A stretch of 64,000 bases of DNA from Hymenolepis diminuta. Lineage: Eukaryota > Platyhelminthes > Cestoda > Cyclophyllidea > Hymenolepididae. The translations under genes were made by a program, and so were the position numbers. The stretch spans positions 186,001 through 250,000 of the forward strand of contig CAADRB010000097.1 in assembly GCA_900708905.1 (NCBI GenBank), given 5' to 3'. Of this stretch, positions 1 to 12,991 are shown in pieces. The notes beneath the pieces were generated by a model. The model made no database searches. It was not told the origin of the DNA and was given only the letters and a program-made list of their open reading frames with translations. Position 1 is the first letter of the stretch. Every line of letters begins with the position of its first letter.

Positions 1-3000
1 GTATATGCTTCTAACCGATCGACATCAGCTCAAGAGTAGTGTTGCTTTAACCTCTCTCTTGCTAGAGAGGTATGAAACACTAAACTTGAGTAAGCCTCTA
101 CCTAGACAACAAAGTTGTTCTCAGAAAAGAAACAAAATGTATAGAATGTCCGTTATATTTTTATTTATGGGTAAATCCTGCCTATTAATAATGTAATATT
201 CTTCATGTTTTCATTGAAAAAGAACGACTCCGAAACTATTCAAATGTTTTGTCCGCTTTATCAAATATTTCAATTGATATCTGTTTGAATTTTAACTGTA
301 TCTGCCCTAACTACTAAAAAATTGTTAAATGAGATATACTAATAGGATCCGCCTTGAATTAAAACCCTCATTTATGGTAGGACAAGAACCAACTTGGAGA
401 CATTGTTTAACATAAGAATTCATTTGTTTAAACTAATAAATAAATCACGAAAACTCCTCCATTTGATAGATCCCAAATTTGCCTATTATTGCATAGTTGG
501 AGCTTATAAGTATTGGCCATGACAATGGAAATATTTTTACATTTTTTACTAATGTAACACACCTGAACTAAGCTAAATAACAAAGTATCAAGTTAGTAAT
601 GAGAGACAGTGGACCAAAGAGGGGTATATAATGATTTCAGTGTGTAAAGAATCTTGTTTCACTTGTATTTTGGACACATCGAATTATTCACTTTCTCTTA
701 GGTGCTCGATTATTATAGGTAAATTTTCTAATGTTCCAAAAGGCGTTTTCCATAATTTGGGTCTCAAGTTTTGGGCTGAATTCATATTCTTGATATTCAC
801 AACTTGTAGCGGGTTGAAGTGGTTAATTCACGCCATTTGTATCCATTTGTAACTTCTTACAGCAATAAGCAGTTAGACGAGCCTAAAAAAGACATTTTAA
901 ACCAATCAGAGTTATCATCATGTTAAGTCTCATGGCGTAATTTAATTTTCACTACTTTATCACTGTTTTTCTTCAACGTATAACCATGAAATAAATAATA
1001 AGAAAATTATTTAAGATTAATATATATTGCTTAATTTTTCGCATTTCACATATTTTGAAAGAAGTTCCTTCGTTAATTTTTAGCATTATGCAAACATTTT
1101 ATTGGTAGTATGGAATTTGGATTATATTTTAAATGAAAAAAATTCTGCAAAATCGAAAATATTAAGATTACTTAAATGACATGAGTAGAGAACTTCGATG
1201 CCTCACGTCTTATGCATAGTTCAGGGATTAAGGTGATCAATCATTCTGCGCATTGTTATATATACTCCTTTTCCTTGAAGGTTTTTAAACTTCATAACCC
1301 AGCTTAGTATAGGTGCCACACATGAATTTATTACGACAGAAAATCCGTAAAATTATGATAAAGGAATTGGAAATAATCAGCATCCGTACAAATATTTCAT
1401 TTTTATGACCTTTCATTAAAAAAACATACAACAGAAAACTTCAAAGCTCACTTCCAACATCCAACTTGGATTGATGGAAAAGAAACCGGTGAGAAATTCT
1501 AAACTTTAAACTGCTTTTGTCGACAGACTTTACTATTGTGATTTGCATCTCTACTCACTGGGTGTAAACCAATAAATACTGAGTCTATGACTTTGGATCT
1601 CACAAACAAACACGTTCATCGTTGCGTAATCGTCTTTAAGCCTATTACATGAATATATATACATTTATAACTAAAGGTAGCATGTATTATTCTATTCGGA
1701 AAGGCTGATATATAGCTGAAGCATAGAAGAAAAGGATTATGGAAAAAGAAGAAAGAGTTGATCCTTGGAATACATAATATTTACTTCATCTCGTTCCAGT
1801 CCGAAGAACACACACTGCTTCCTTTTCAAACGACCTTTTGAAAAGGCTCGCACTGAATCCAACGTCAACGTTAAGAGTGATATTTATTGAGAAGTGCTTC
1901 TAAATATAACTGTATTTTAAAAGTCACCTAGTCACCTGAAAGAAAATAAAAACGTAAAATATACGGAAAAACTTGTTACTATTCGTATTAGGTGGTATAA
2001 TTTGTAAACGTCACCCAACAAATTTTTGCCAACTATTCTTCACAATCCAGGGACCAATAGTGTATTTCAACTTTTCATGACATTTGAATTTAAATTTAGA
2101 ATAAAAGTAGGCATATATGTTGAGAGAAGAAACACAAAGCTGCAAGTATTCGAGTTGATGACTCTACCTGAAAGTAGATTTTTTCGAAAACGTCGCCAAC
2201 TGGCGGTAAAGGCGGCTTTTCGCAGATGATATGAACTCCAAATTGACGCGCCAATAATATTTTCGAAAAAATATATTATGTGAAAATGATCCTGTTATTG
2301 CATTTTTTAAATGATCTGCTTAGAGTTATTTTTTTCTAACAAAATGTTTTATTAATATATCCATAAAATACTTTTATGCCTTGCTTACAATTATTACTTG
2401 TGTCCGAATTTCTTAAAAAGTGAAATCGATATTCAATGTAAATAGTATCACCAATACCCCAAGATTTATTTCAATTTTTTGAAAAAATATCGATCAGTCT
2501 AAGCACAAATTGTCTGCAATTAATGTTTCCCTCATTTTCTACTTATAATTAAGGTCACTATTATTCTAATTGCTATCCCCGACAATGCCGTACCAAATTA
2601 TGCTAAGTCATTCCAATCACTAGCATTCTACCTATTGAAAATGTGTTTCTGAAGTGGTTAGTCAAGCATCTAAATTAAATGACTACTCTGTAAGCTCTAG
2701 ACACTCCAAGCATGAATTAGTTCTGAAATTAAAAAAATAGACCAGTGAATCCAATACAGTAAGGTAATAGCTTAAAATCTGATTTAAAATTCAAGTCTTA
2801 CAAGACTGTTTTAAGGCCCTGACTTTATTTTCTACTCCTGCTTTATGGGGATGAAAATTTCATTTTTGTCTTACCGTGGGTAACGATTAACAAAGAGTGT
2901 TAACTTACGGCAGTAGAAAATAACTTCGTCAATTTTTAATCATGGGCTAGAATTTGAGCGTACGACTATGAAAGAATGTTTCGAATAGGAGTATATAATA

Positions 3001-3030
3001 AGCCCAGGAAATAAAAAATCTTACATCATT
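1..3030. other. intergenic, no gene recognised
   Basis: AT-rich sequence with only short open frames (longest about 70 codons), which is what chance gives at this base composition. I see no splice-bounded coding segment, RNA gene or clear repeat boundary here. Confidence 0.5.
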
Positions 3031-3039
3031 TGAAAGCAG

Positions 3040-3245
3040 GGATGTGCTATCCGGCCTATCAGTCCCTTTGAAACACATCGACTTGAGTATGACTGACCTT
3101 TTCTTTCCTCATGTGTGCCTAGTTTATTTATCTAGTCAGTTGTAATGGGCACAATATAAAGCTTCGTGATCTAGACTACACGTGTTCTCTCTGGGGTTTT
3201 CAAATATTTTGTACGTAGCTCCCAAAGCGTTACGAGGCATGGCTT
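3040..3245 (+). repeat. dispersed repeat, family D, copy 1
   Basis: This block aligns by eye with 39,690-39,920. Shared landmarks in the same order are a 'cccttt..a' box followed by 'cgacttgagtat', then 'tctagtcagttgtaat', then 'tctagac' and 'acgtg', and finally 'cgttacgaggc' against 'gctttggacgtcg'. The two copies are well diverged. No coding potential or terminal repeats were seen, so the class is unknown. Confidence 0.45.
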
Positions 3246-3249
3246 TTTA

Positions 3250-4310
3250 ATATAGGTACATTTGATTCTGTTTCATTGTTCAATTTTTATCACTTGAATT
3301 TTGTTTTCCTTGAGTAAGTCTGCTTTTATGCTATAATCGGACAATTTTAAACTAAAAATTAAATACGAAAAGTTCAAAACTGCTTTCTTAAAAGCGAATA
3401 TGTAAAACGAGTTTCACTTACTTGGCTTGTAGGTTAATTACATATCAATCTCTCTTAAAAATTCTAAGAAATAAAGGCAGTTTTATTTTTTTGAGTCTTC
3501 TAGAAGTCTTGATTTCAAGATCAAAATTATCCGATTTATCTCCCTCATATTATATATAATGCAATTCATTCCCTATCCAAATCATGTTTTAGATACAAAT
3601 TTCGTTTAAATAGACTGAATAAATGAGGTGATTGGCTTATTTTTACAAACTTTTCTCAACTGGCCAAAATAAATTTCCTTCAACTAAAAACGGCTTAGTT
3701 TAGTTATTTACTATATTTCAAATCATCAAATCAAATTTTTGTATAAATTCTGCATTTTATGCTATACAGTGCGTCTAGTATTAAAAATTATCGAAAAAGA
3801 TCAAATATTTTAGCGAATTGAGTTAAACTTATTTAGGGTAACTGTTAAAATATTACCCAAGTAATGTGTTTTAAGTGTCAAAGGTGATTATTGGAATGAT
3901 TAAAGAAAATTGCAAATTCTAAGCCTGGAGGGCTTTACTGAGATGACGACTATTTCTAAATATTTACCACTCGAAAGTTGAGTTTATTCTGAATTTTATT
4001 TTAATTCAATTACATTTAAATCCAAACTTTCATGAGTTAATCTAACGTTTATTCCTAAGTCTAAAACGTCTCTGTTGAGTTTTCGAATATCGTGTGCAAA
4101 ATGTATTTTCAATGTCATATTTCCTGAATTGTTTACGATAGTGGTTATTATTAGAATAAATGTAATTATGAACATTTAAGATATATTTTTTCGACTCACC
4201 TATCGGCACAAGACTCTAGACATGTAAGAATATGTCAACATCAAGTTATTTAATATTATCTAGCTTTCGTTGCCCTTTAAACGAAAAGTTGATCTGAAGA
4301 GGTAAGGCCA
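3250..4310. other. intergenic, nothing recognised
   Basis: AT-rich sequence without supported genes or clear repeats. Confidence 0.4.
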
Positions 4311-4319
4311 AATCCACCA

Positions 4320-4560
4320 AATCAATTAGTCATCTACCACTGAACTTAGTGGATATGCATTTATTGAAAAATTCAGGAATGATATTCGAATTTTGAAATT
4401 TGAATTATCCATTAGATGAATGCTGTCCAACCCAAATGCAAAAACAGATTAACTATGATTCTTTCGAAACCCTGACTTTAATCCGAATATATTTTTATCT
4501 GCCCTCCATAATTCCTCATTGTGGTTTACTACTACACAGTTTTTGGGGTTTGAAAAGCTA
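4320..4560 (+). repeat. SINE-like repeat, family A (partial)
   Basis: The stretch 'attcgaattttgaaattt' followed by 'gaattatccatta' matches 17,520-17,560, and more distantly 34,315-34,350. The tail resembles the same family's 'ttcctcattgtggttt' region. The tRNA-like head is poorly preserved in this copy. Confidence 0.4.
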
Positions 4561-6160
4561 CGAAATATTTACATTTTGCCGCAGATTACATGATGATATA
4601 ACGTGATATAATATAATTCGTGATAACTGAATGGCTACTTTCAATTCAAAGCAAATGAAATCGAAACCCCTTGAATATTCTAGTGATATATATTTCTGAT
4701 AAAAGCTTAGTTTGTAGTAGTTCCCTATTCCTTATAGCTATTTTTTCCCTATTCTATTCTTCAAAAGTACATCAGAGACACCATAACGCAAACGTCTGCA
4801 TAAACTGCCTGTCCGCAGAATCGCTTCCCAATTATCGGTCACGCTGATACCAATTTCCTTTAAACAATCTTGTACACCGCTGTGTCAACTGCATCTGCAT
4901 GTCTATTTCTCTCTCTTTCCTTGTACTAAACACAGCTCTCTAAATAACAGTCTCTCTCTTCTTCACCTTTTTATGTGACGAGAAGTGAAAGAAGCAAAAA
5001 TGTTAATGGCTTAATTAATCCCCATGATAACAATCTACCACGTCATACCCTTTCTATAAGTGCATTTAAATAGTACAAAAGTTATAAAACGTTATTTGTG
5101 AATTAGGAAAACTCAAGATTTCAATAATGATATTCCTTTTCTGTGTCTATCATATTTCCCTGTGTATGCGCAAATCTGAATAATATTACTTGCACTGACT
5201 ATGTTCTGAAGGGCATAATTATGCATCTTGCACCATTCGGGTGTTATTTTTATGGGCGTGGTTGCATTCAGACACTAAAATAATAAACCATCGGCAATCG
5301 GTTTGAGAATGGAAAGATCTTTATCATCTTAACAGTGAACAGTAAAAACAGTTAATTCTTTTATAGAGCAAATTTGATCGTTTCAGTAATGACACTATTA
5401 ACGTCTTTTAATTGATATTTCGTTAGAAAGATGAGATTAATACGACTGTCCATGGCACAGAGAAACACCTATAAGATTTAATCATGGGTAAGCATTTTAA
5501 TTAGAGGAATAACAATTAGGTCAAATAAGGTATAAAATGCGGAGGTCTTCAACAGTAAGCGAATAGTGAAGTCCGAGTATCATAAGAATTACCTGAAATC
5601 CTGATCATTGAGATGCCATATTTTAAACTGGGGAGAGTCCACGAGGGCCTATCATAATATTCGGTTTTCATTATTTGACCGCCTGATTCATGAATTATTA
5701 TAACATTATATGAAATATACTTCAAGTTTGTTCGTAGGTTAATTTACTTCTGTGATTGATCATATCAATCGATTTATTTGCACTAATCTTATTCAAAAAC
5801 AGGTAGATGCGCTTAACAATGATTCATTTAAAATTATTATTGTCCATAACAACGCAAGAAACATTGTGCAAGTTTTAATTATCACTAAGCATTAGAATAA
5901 GAGGATCTGCAAATGATCATAATAAGGAATAAGGCGGGGAGAGACAGGAAGAAGGCAAGAATGTCAGTCTCAAGGATTTTACGCGGTTTGAATTACGAGA
6001 GCATTGTGATTATGTCCATAACATTCGGTGCTTGTTGATCAGTTGAGTTAGTCCTGTAGTTTTTCATGTCACCTCCATTTATCTATCTGATTCTAAAAAT
6101 GAATTTCTAATATAGCACTGTCCATAGCGGTTAAAATAAGATGAAAGCCTCATAGTACCA
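4561..6160. other. intergenic, nothing firm
   Basis: Contains a pyrimidine-rich patch (about 4,900-4,970). A 41-codon ATG frame at 5,913-6,038 encodes a basic peptide, but it has no supporting splice site, poly(A) signal or family match. No gene is called. Confidence 0.4.
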
Positions 6161-6161
6161 C

Positions 6162-6182
6162 TACTATATATATATATATATG
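6162..6182. repeat. (TA)n microsatellite
   Basis: An uninterrupted TA dinucleotide run of about nine units lies just upstream of the mariner relic. TA is the insertion target of mariner elements, but no clean terminal inverted repeat was identified at this point. Confidence 0.8.
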
Positions 6183-6329
6183 CATGAAGTATCTGAGGAC
6201 ACTTACGTTTTTGGAATTTAAACTAACCCGACAATGATTAATGTATTTTCATATCAGATGATCTCTTGCCAGATACTATTATGACCAATGGAATGAAAAA
6301 AACACTCTTTACTCTTGTTTATAAGTGTG

Positions 6330-7290
6330 GAACACAGCAATTTAGAAATTGCAGGCTTTCTAACAGTCGTTAGATCTTTCGTCTGCAAAGTTAGAAAGGA
6401 GCTATTGAATGAAAACAATGAAGATGAATTAGCCACAAGTAAGAGGGAACACTCTGAGTCATTTAGAACGCCTGAGTTTGTCAGAAAAGTGTATAGCATG
6501 GTATGATCGACGAAAATCTTGAGAAATCAATGCGCAAATTCTTGCCAAAGATCTTCCAGTTTCTGAAGGAACAATACGAAGTGTTCTTTAAGACTTTGGA
6601 TGCAAATAAAAATTTCCTAGGCGAGGTCAGTTTATGCGGACAAAAACAATTCAAGAGAATCGATTAACGAGTATAGAACGACTCTTACACAAATTGAATC
6701 ACCCAGAACAACAGGAGTTTTTGGTCTTTCTCCGAGAAAAAACTCCCACCAGGATCAAAAAGTTGATCCAAGAAATGATAGATGGCTATGTGGGAGTTCC
6801 AGTTGTTATGCATACGAAGTTTTCACCAACAGTGATGACTTTCAGTGTTGTGAAGGGTACATCATGACTCCTCCATTTTTTCCATAGAACCTTAAAGTTA
6901 ATGCAGATGTAGGTGCCCAATTCGAGACTCTTCAAACTGTTGTTGCTAAACCACCAAGGGTAGCCAATGGAGGATGACCCTTTGTCTGCCAGCAAGATTC
7001 CGCCTCATCTCATAGAGCTCTCAAAAGCCAGGATTGGATGGCCGAGGATTCTCATCATCCTGTCATGTCAAATTCAAGGCCTCATAACTACCCACCAGAG
7101 CCTAATCCTTTGGATTATTATGTGTGGGGTGCGGTGGGGAGGGACATAGTTGAAAATGAGGTTAATAAGCATCTTCACAACACCAAATCCTCCACTTTGA
7201 TGGAAGCAATAGCAGTGGTGTCAGAGTAATGGAAGGACCATCGGATCAGATTAAAGTTTGTAGTCGCTTTTGCGCTCGAAATGAGTGGAA
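6330..7290 (+). pseudogene. decayed mariner (Tc1/mariner) transposase
   Basis: Dead remains of a DNA transposon transposase, an enzyme that cuts and pastes its own element at TA sites. Homology runs through several frames: an N-terminal helix-turn-helix region at about 6,370-6,600; a middle part open at 6,634-6,867 that includes 'VPVVMHTKFSPTVM'; and a C-terminal part from about 6,980 with 'QQDSASSHRALKSQDWMAED' followed by 'NPLDYYVWGAV'. The second catalytic Asp (in QQDSA) is kept. The first is lost, since the expected Asp-Glu-Lys motif reads Arg-Glu-Lys. The third, in the S-P-D of the family motif, reads P-E-P. At least two frameshifts and several stops (for example the TAA after 'AIAVVSE') show that it is inactive. 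Terminal inverted repeats were not found. The family is known from arthropods and other invertebrates. Confidence 0.85.
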
Positions 7291-7299
7291 AATAAAAGC

Positions 7300-7980
7300 C
7301 AAAGGATAATACATAGAATAAAACTTGGCTAATGTCTTATAGAATGGATCTTCAGAATTATATAATTTTCAGTGATTTTAATTGCAATTACATTATTGAA
7401 AATCACAGTCATGCAAAAGATTTTCGTAATTATTATTTGTGGAATGCAATTGAGTTCAAATACCCGAATAGTTTGATCTTTAGCAGTTTACGCAATATTA
7501 AAATAATAGAGATCACATGGCAGAGTTTACTCAAGGCTTCAAAATAACATTCATTTGCTAACATATAATTTCCTGCTGTATTCAATATTACTTTATCCTT
7601 TCACAAATATATAATTCTACTTATTTTGTATTAAAGTATAAATTTAGATATTTGTTCAATACTCGATCAACATTTCCGAAATGTAACTCAAATCGGCTTC
7701 CATTTGAAGTTTGTCGGTTCACTGTTCAGTTATTCAAATGATGTTATCATGCGTAAATAATGCCTTTTGGAATGTGACTTGCTGATTCTGGTCTATCATC
7801 CTGAAAATGCACAAACTAATATGGTTCATTTTTACAGGCATCACATGAATTTCGGTTAGTAATTGCAAATATTTCCTTTTTATTAATAAAGGCTGTATTC
7901 ATTATATCAGTCTGTTTCAGCTTTGCTTTGTTAAAATCATTTAATCTACTTAATATCATGTAAAATCATTCCACTTTCTC
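7300..7980. other. intergenic, nothing recognised
   Basis: AT-rich sequence downstream of the mariner relic. The 71-codon frame at 7,332-7,547 is of chance length with AT-driven composition. Confidence 0.4.
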
Positions 7981-7989
7981 AGTCATGGA

Positions 7990-8240
7990 AGATAAAATTG
8001 ACTGAATTTGCACAAATGGTCATCATAATTTTAGAAAATCATTCAATAATCAAAGAACGTCGTGGACAGGAATAGGCCAAGTATTACAGATGACGAATCA
8101 TGAAGTTAGAAGTGTAGAACTGCCTGTTAATTAACAATTATGCAATCCAAAGCCAAAAATCGTTTGGAATAGGGTATTTTAATTTCACAGTCTTCCTCCC
8201 TTCTTGCTACCATTTATTGGACTTCATGCTAACTGGTTTT
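7990..8240 (+). repeat. SINE-like repeat, family A (degenerate)
   Basis: Matches the family order: 'ttgcacaaatggtcatcataattt' resembles the head around 34,230-34,265. The tail 'taccatttattggacttcatgctaactggtttta' resembles 'accatttgttgaactttctgttaatcgattt' at 34,445-34,480. The tail is more convincing than the head. Confidence 0.4.
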
Positions 8241-9036
8241 AGCCTCTTTCCCATAGTGAAAAATTGTAAAATTGTTCTGCCTTGTTGTGTTTAACAGTAA
8301 TAAAATACAGTATGCCATCCAGACAAGCGATTGTAAAGCTATGGCTGTAAAGAAATAATTTGGGAAAGTTTGGAGAGATTTGGTCCATGGGATTCAGGAA
8401 TTTAGCTTCTTCGCTGCCCAACTCCGAAAACTATCTTCCGCTACTTGAAGATACGTAGACGAAATTTGATTTCAACGTCGGGATTAATTTTTTGAAATGT
8501 GTCAGTTATTTTCTTTTATAGGACTTAAAGAAAGTGGAAACTAGATATTGGAAGTCCTAACTGATCGCTGAGTTTGATAAACTGTAATCCCATGAATAGT
8601 GCAAGAGTACGGCTTTCTGTCCTACAAACATTTCCAAAATTTTGGCAAGTATTTCAGCTCACACTCTCTTAAAATGAGATTTTGCGTTTGTGTGGAAAGG
8701 AATCGAAATTGCTGGGTGATTTAGCCATGACAACCCGGTCAAATTAAATCGGTTCGGTTTAGTCGAGACGCTTTCTGTATTTTAAACAATCTGTTTAATG
8801 TTAAAACCACTTATAGAGAAAAATTTTTTACATTGATTCAACCAAATCTAAAACAAAAACAAACGTGAAATTAAAATTTTTTAATTCGATTTCTGTCATC
8901 TTTACTCAGAGGCAAATATTTTTCATATGAATGAACAAATCGGGATATTATCTGGTGAGTGCGATTCTGATTTCTACTTTCACATTTAAATTAAATTTTA
9001 ACTTTGATTAGTTAATTACTTTTGGTATTACTACGC

Positions 9037-11876
9037 ATGGATAAGAAACTGGAAATGGAGATTGAAAGAATCACTTCAGCTTTGAAGTATTCCGATTATT
9101 GTTCTTTAAATGAATTCCTGGAACGGTTGAAAGGATACGAAAAGGTATGTTTGTATTATACATTAGCATATCTATAAGGACAACTATTCATTCCTTTATA
9201 ACACTGGTATAGGTCATACATTTCATATGGGTAGATACATAGGCTTAACGCTATAATTTCTGAAAGAAAGTGAAGAAACCTAATGCTCGGGGTTTGACTT
9301 TTATTGTTTATACTTTTAGTGCTTCCTAAAAAGTACCCCTAAGATAGGCTCGCACTTAATGTCAACATAGGGAATGAAATTTTAAAATATGTCATTTTAA
9401 GTGAGGCTAAATTATTTATTCATATATAAATTTTTATTAAATTTGATCTTTTATTTCTGGAGATAAATGAAATTATCAAGATACATAATGCATCTTTCAA
9501 AATAATTATACCAAAAACCTCGGCACCAGTTACTTACCGGTTGAGTAATATGATTTAAGAAATTGGAACTTAATTTTTCAGACATTTTCCTTTGGAATCA
9601 GTTGTGATTTACTAAATTTATCTTAGTAAAGATCTCTAAGGCTCTTATCGGTGGCTATTGACTCGAAGGAAACTTCCTTTGAAAAGATCTAGGTAAATAT
9701 TTTAAAATGTTTTAGATCAAATTACTCCTTTATGCGGATTTTCCTTATGAAATTTGCTGAGAGGGCTATTTAAAGATTAAAGAACAGGTAAGCTCTAAGT
9801 ATTTGAAATTGTTGTGCACCGACATTGTTGTGATCAGTGCGCACTTCGATTAAGTCAGAGATCACAAAATCGATAAACATGACCAACTATACTGGTTGAA
9901 TCTGATCAAGGAAATAGAGGTAGTAGAATTTGAGTTTCTCCTGAGAGATGGTTTAGGAAATTCTCCCCTTACTACACTAAAGTTGTGTGATCCCTTCTAA
10001 GTTGTAGGCTAAACAATGCTTTACTGTGCACTGGGAGTGCAATATCGATGGCTTGCTACAGTATTATTACTTCCATGTCATAACTATGGCAAGTCACGGC
10101 ATGACGAATTCAACTCTCACTCATTGAAAGGTTCATTGTTGGACAAGTCATATTTCACTGAGTCGCGTATGAATTCTAAGGATAAGTTCGCTCTCCCCCA
10201 GACTATCACAATCAGACCAAACCCTAATTTTATTGTATAAAGTGTCTATATAACATTAAGAAATCTGACCTGGCCTATCAAGTGACTAATCTCGTGTGAT
10301 TTGATTTATGTCTTCTTTCTCCCTTTAGGGTCTGAGCAACTGCAGAGTAGTTTATGAAGGCGAACTGACTATTCATTATAACACTTCCTTTTCTTAGGAA
10401 TGGGAGTTTATTTCAATTCATCTGCTTTCATTCACCTTAAGCATCTTATTGAAGTGAAAACAATAGATTATTCTTGTCCAAAACCTAACAAACTGAATTT
10501 TTGATATGGAATGTGTTTAAATATGTTTTATTGTTCTAGTTAACAGAGCATCGTTTCAAATTGGGTGAGTATAAGGTCATTAGAAGGGTCAGAAATGAAA
10601 GGGAGAAAGCGCTAATGTTCAGAAAATTCACATTACAATGTGATCAAAATATTCTCAAAGGCTGCACTGCATCCATTGAATTGGGCCGAAATGGGGATGT
10701 ACTAAAGGTCTTCAAATTCGACGACTATCACAATCACGACTCGATCAAAAATAAAGATTTTTACTGCTATAAACGCGATTCCGCGAGAAAAAGCGATAGT
10801 TGTGAAAACGGTTATGTACGCAAAATATTCGCCTACCCAAGTGCACGAAGAAAGTTAATTTACGATCGGTGTCCAGTTAAGTAAGTCATAATCTATTCGG
10901 ATGAATGAAATTAACATGCGTTACTTCTAGTATAGTGGGTTTGATTGGCATACGAATTTAGTGATTCCGACGTATTGAGAGGTGAATATTTCTTGACTGG
11001 TCCACATCGTGTTAAATTCTATCTATTTATATCATTGTGCATAGACGGTTGGGATATATTTCGTTGGCGGAATGGAAATAAATCAGATAAGTTGATCAAA
11101 TAGGATGTTCACATTGCCTTTCTTTGTCCTTATGCGTGCAATTTTATCCACAGTAATTTGTTTTTAATAGAACTTTGTATTATATTTAATTGAAAATTGG
11201 TAATTGGCCACACATAAATCTTGTATTTGGTGAGTCGAAATTTGCAGAACAAATGTAACTTAACAAAGGATCGTTTTAGTTTTCGCAACTTATTCAATAC
11301 AGGAGTTATAATAAGCAAAAAATGGTAGTCGATGATGTTGAGGCTGGCTTTCTACTTTAATTTAGGGCTGATAACATATGAATCAATTATCTTAGAGACA
11401 GTTATAATTAGAATGGCAATGGTGGTTACTGTAAGACGTTTTCCCATGTGCCTTATCGTGAGTCAATTACAGGTTACGGGAATAAACTATGCATCAGATT
11501 AGATATGCCGTCATATGATCTACTGATTAATACAACTTTACTTTTATGATAAATTCAGATCTGCAGTATCTATCACCTTTGAAATGCATTTTTTATCTAA
11601 TTTAGGTGCTGTAAATCTCATTATTTAGGGCTTGAAAGAGGGAAGGAGCTTTTCCACATTCGAAGAAATTTGGGACACAATCATGATAGACAGGATGATG
11701 ACATTGATTCTGATGAAGACATAGAACCAAGGAGAATAGAGGAGAACTACAAAATCTACTTTCAAAAGGCTTTGGATATTGTTGGACAAGGATTGATGGC
11801 GAAAAAAGAAGAAGATATGCGCAAAGCTCTTAAAGAATTTATGACAATCCTCGAAAAGCATGGTAGAAGACTGTAA
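9037..11876 (+). CDS. FLYWCH-type zinc finger protein, three coding exons
   Basis: Exons are 9,037-9,144, 10,540-10,880 and 11,606-11,876. Donors are gtatgt and gtaagt, acceptors ttctag and tttag. Together they give 720 nt, 239 residues ending in TAA. Residues 1-36 form a short acidic/basic helix-like N terminus. Finger 1 has C70 and C78 with H100-x-H102. Finger 2 has C147 and C151 with H174-x-H176, split by intron 2 just after C147. This C..C..HxH spacing, with an aromatic residue ahead of the first Cys, is typical of FLYWCH/WRKY-GCM1 fold fingers, which bind DNA in nuclear regulators and some transposon proteins. An acidic run follows (about 179-192), then a helical C-terminal tail to residue 239. 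The start was chosen because an in-frame stop (TAA, 9,013-9,015) lies just upstream. A donor-like site at 8,955 and acceptor at 9,011 may bound a short 5'-UTR intron. Partners and targets are unknown. The fold is a confident call; the role is inferred. Confidence 0.8.
9800..9990 (+). repeat. SINE-like repeat, family B (degenerate, intronic)
   Basis: Lies in intron 1 of the FLYWCH gene. The run 'aggtagtagaatttgagtttctcctgagagatgg' resembles 'gagtgacagaatttgagattcgccctagagaggc' at 41,647-41,680. The preceding sequence 'caactatactggttgaatctgatcaagg' resembles the family body at 58,770-58,805. Confidence 0.4.
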
Positions 11877-12079
11877 TCGTCATCTTTGTATTTAATTTAT
11901 ATTGAAAATTATAGACTAGAGTTTAAAAGCATAATTGTAGTGAGTGTTGTGTTTTATTATTAATTGTGAATTGATTAGTTTTGCGTTCATTTTTAATGGT
12001 TGGAATTAACCGAAATACGTCGTCATATATAGATATATTTATTTTAAACCAAACCTTATAAAGTACTATTAGTATCTAT

Positions 12080-12085
12080 AATAAA
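12080..12085 (+). terminator. candidate poly(A) signal of the FLYWCH gene
   Basis: AATAAA about 200 nt after the TAA stop at 11,874-11,876. It is the first canonical signal downstream. Use is inferred. Confidence 0.4.
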
Positions 12086-12567
12086 TACAGATCATAAAAA
12101 ATCAGGTGATAGAAAATTTAGTTATTTCACCATATGGGTCACCGTCCACTTATTTCAGTCTAGATATCACAGTATCCACGTTTATTGAAGCATATTCATT
12201 CTCTGATAATCAAACGCAATATAAGCTACGGTCAAAATGAATGCAAATTTTACTTAGGAGTAGTACCAAGACATCATTTCTCATCTGATTTATTAGTTAG
12301 TCCTTTATTCACTTTTATACGCGATTGTTAAATTTATTTACAACAAAGAAACTTTACTTTGACGATTGTCTGATCAGATTTTCCAATCGATTTCACTTTG
12401 CTATTGGCTAAGCCATTTAAATATATATGTATTTTCTAATTACAAAGTGCAGCTAATTGACGGTAACAGCTCTTCATTAGTGTTTCTGATAAAACGAACA
12501 AGAATGCGTGTTTCACAATGTCTATACATATTTTCAAGTTTAGTTTTACGTTTGTTATAATTATTAT

Positions 12568-12588
12568 TCCTCCCCCCTCCCCTCCCGC
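12568..12588 (-). other. G-run cluster on the minus strand (possible G-quadruplex)
   Basis: The plus strand reads as C-runs of 6, 4 and 3 separated by single T residues. The minus strand therefore carries closely spaced G-runs in otherwise AT-rich DNA. A similar C-run block in a similar flanking context lies at 34,946-34,964, so this may be part of a repeat. Confidence 0.4.
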
Positions 12589-12589
12589 A

Positions 12590-12930
12590 AGCAATAAAAA
12601 ATGTACAGTTTTTATCTGGAGAAGAAAAAAATAAATTACCAAAAAGTCCAATGAATGATGATGAGGTGGGGATCGAATAACTGTTGAGAGTAATATTAAG
12701 GTCCTGTTTCATTTGGCTTTTGAATTTGGGTTGTACAATATTTGCCAGATATGGGTAGCCAACGTTTCAAAATTCAAATTCTATTATTCGTTCCCTAGAT
12801 AGCAGCAAATGCTTGTTCACAATGTTCAGCGCTTTCTGACTGGTATTTTTCTATTCAAGAATGGTTAGTCTTGCAACTTCAAGTCATTTTTTCTTCCAAT
12901 GACTGAGAAGGCAAATAATCTTACATGATA
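12590..12930 (-). repeat. SINE-like repeat, family A (reverse copy)
   Basis: Reverse-orientation copy. It contains 'aaaagtccaatgaatgatgatgagg', 'tttcaaaattcaaattctattattc' and 'cttccaatgactgagaaggca', in the same order as the copy at 28,880-29,330 and as the reverse complement of 34,140-34,510. Confidence 0.5.
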
Positions 12931-12991
12931 TCCAGCAGCTTGCAGTTTTAACAATGTAAAGTTAAGAAAGCTAACAATTTCTAGTTTGCAG

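Noticed and set aside
1..110. Possible third copy of the family D repeat
   Set aside because: Only one short stretch ('aaacttgagta') matches; too weak.
5913..6038. 41-codon ATG frame encoding a basic peptide
   Set aside because: No splice site, poly(A) signal, or recognisable family; length is within chance.
8306..8451. Coding-like open stretch ending in TAG, next to a family A repeat
   Set aside because: No start codon at its left end and no good acceptor; composition alone is not enough.
10329..10398. Strong acceptor followed by 22 coding-like codons and TAG in intron 1 of the FLYWCH gene
   Set aside because: Only a poor donor (gtagtt) is available; it could be an alternative terminal exon, but nothing supports it.
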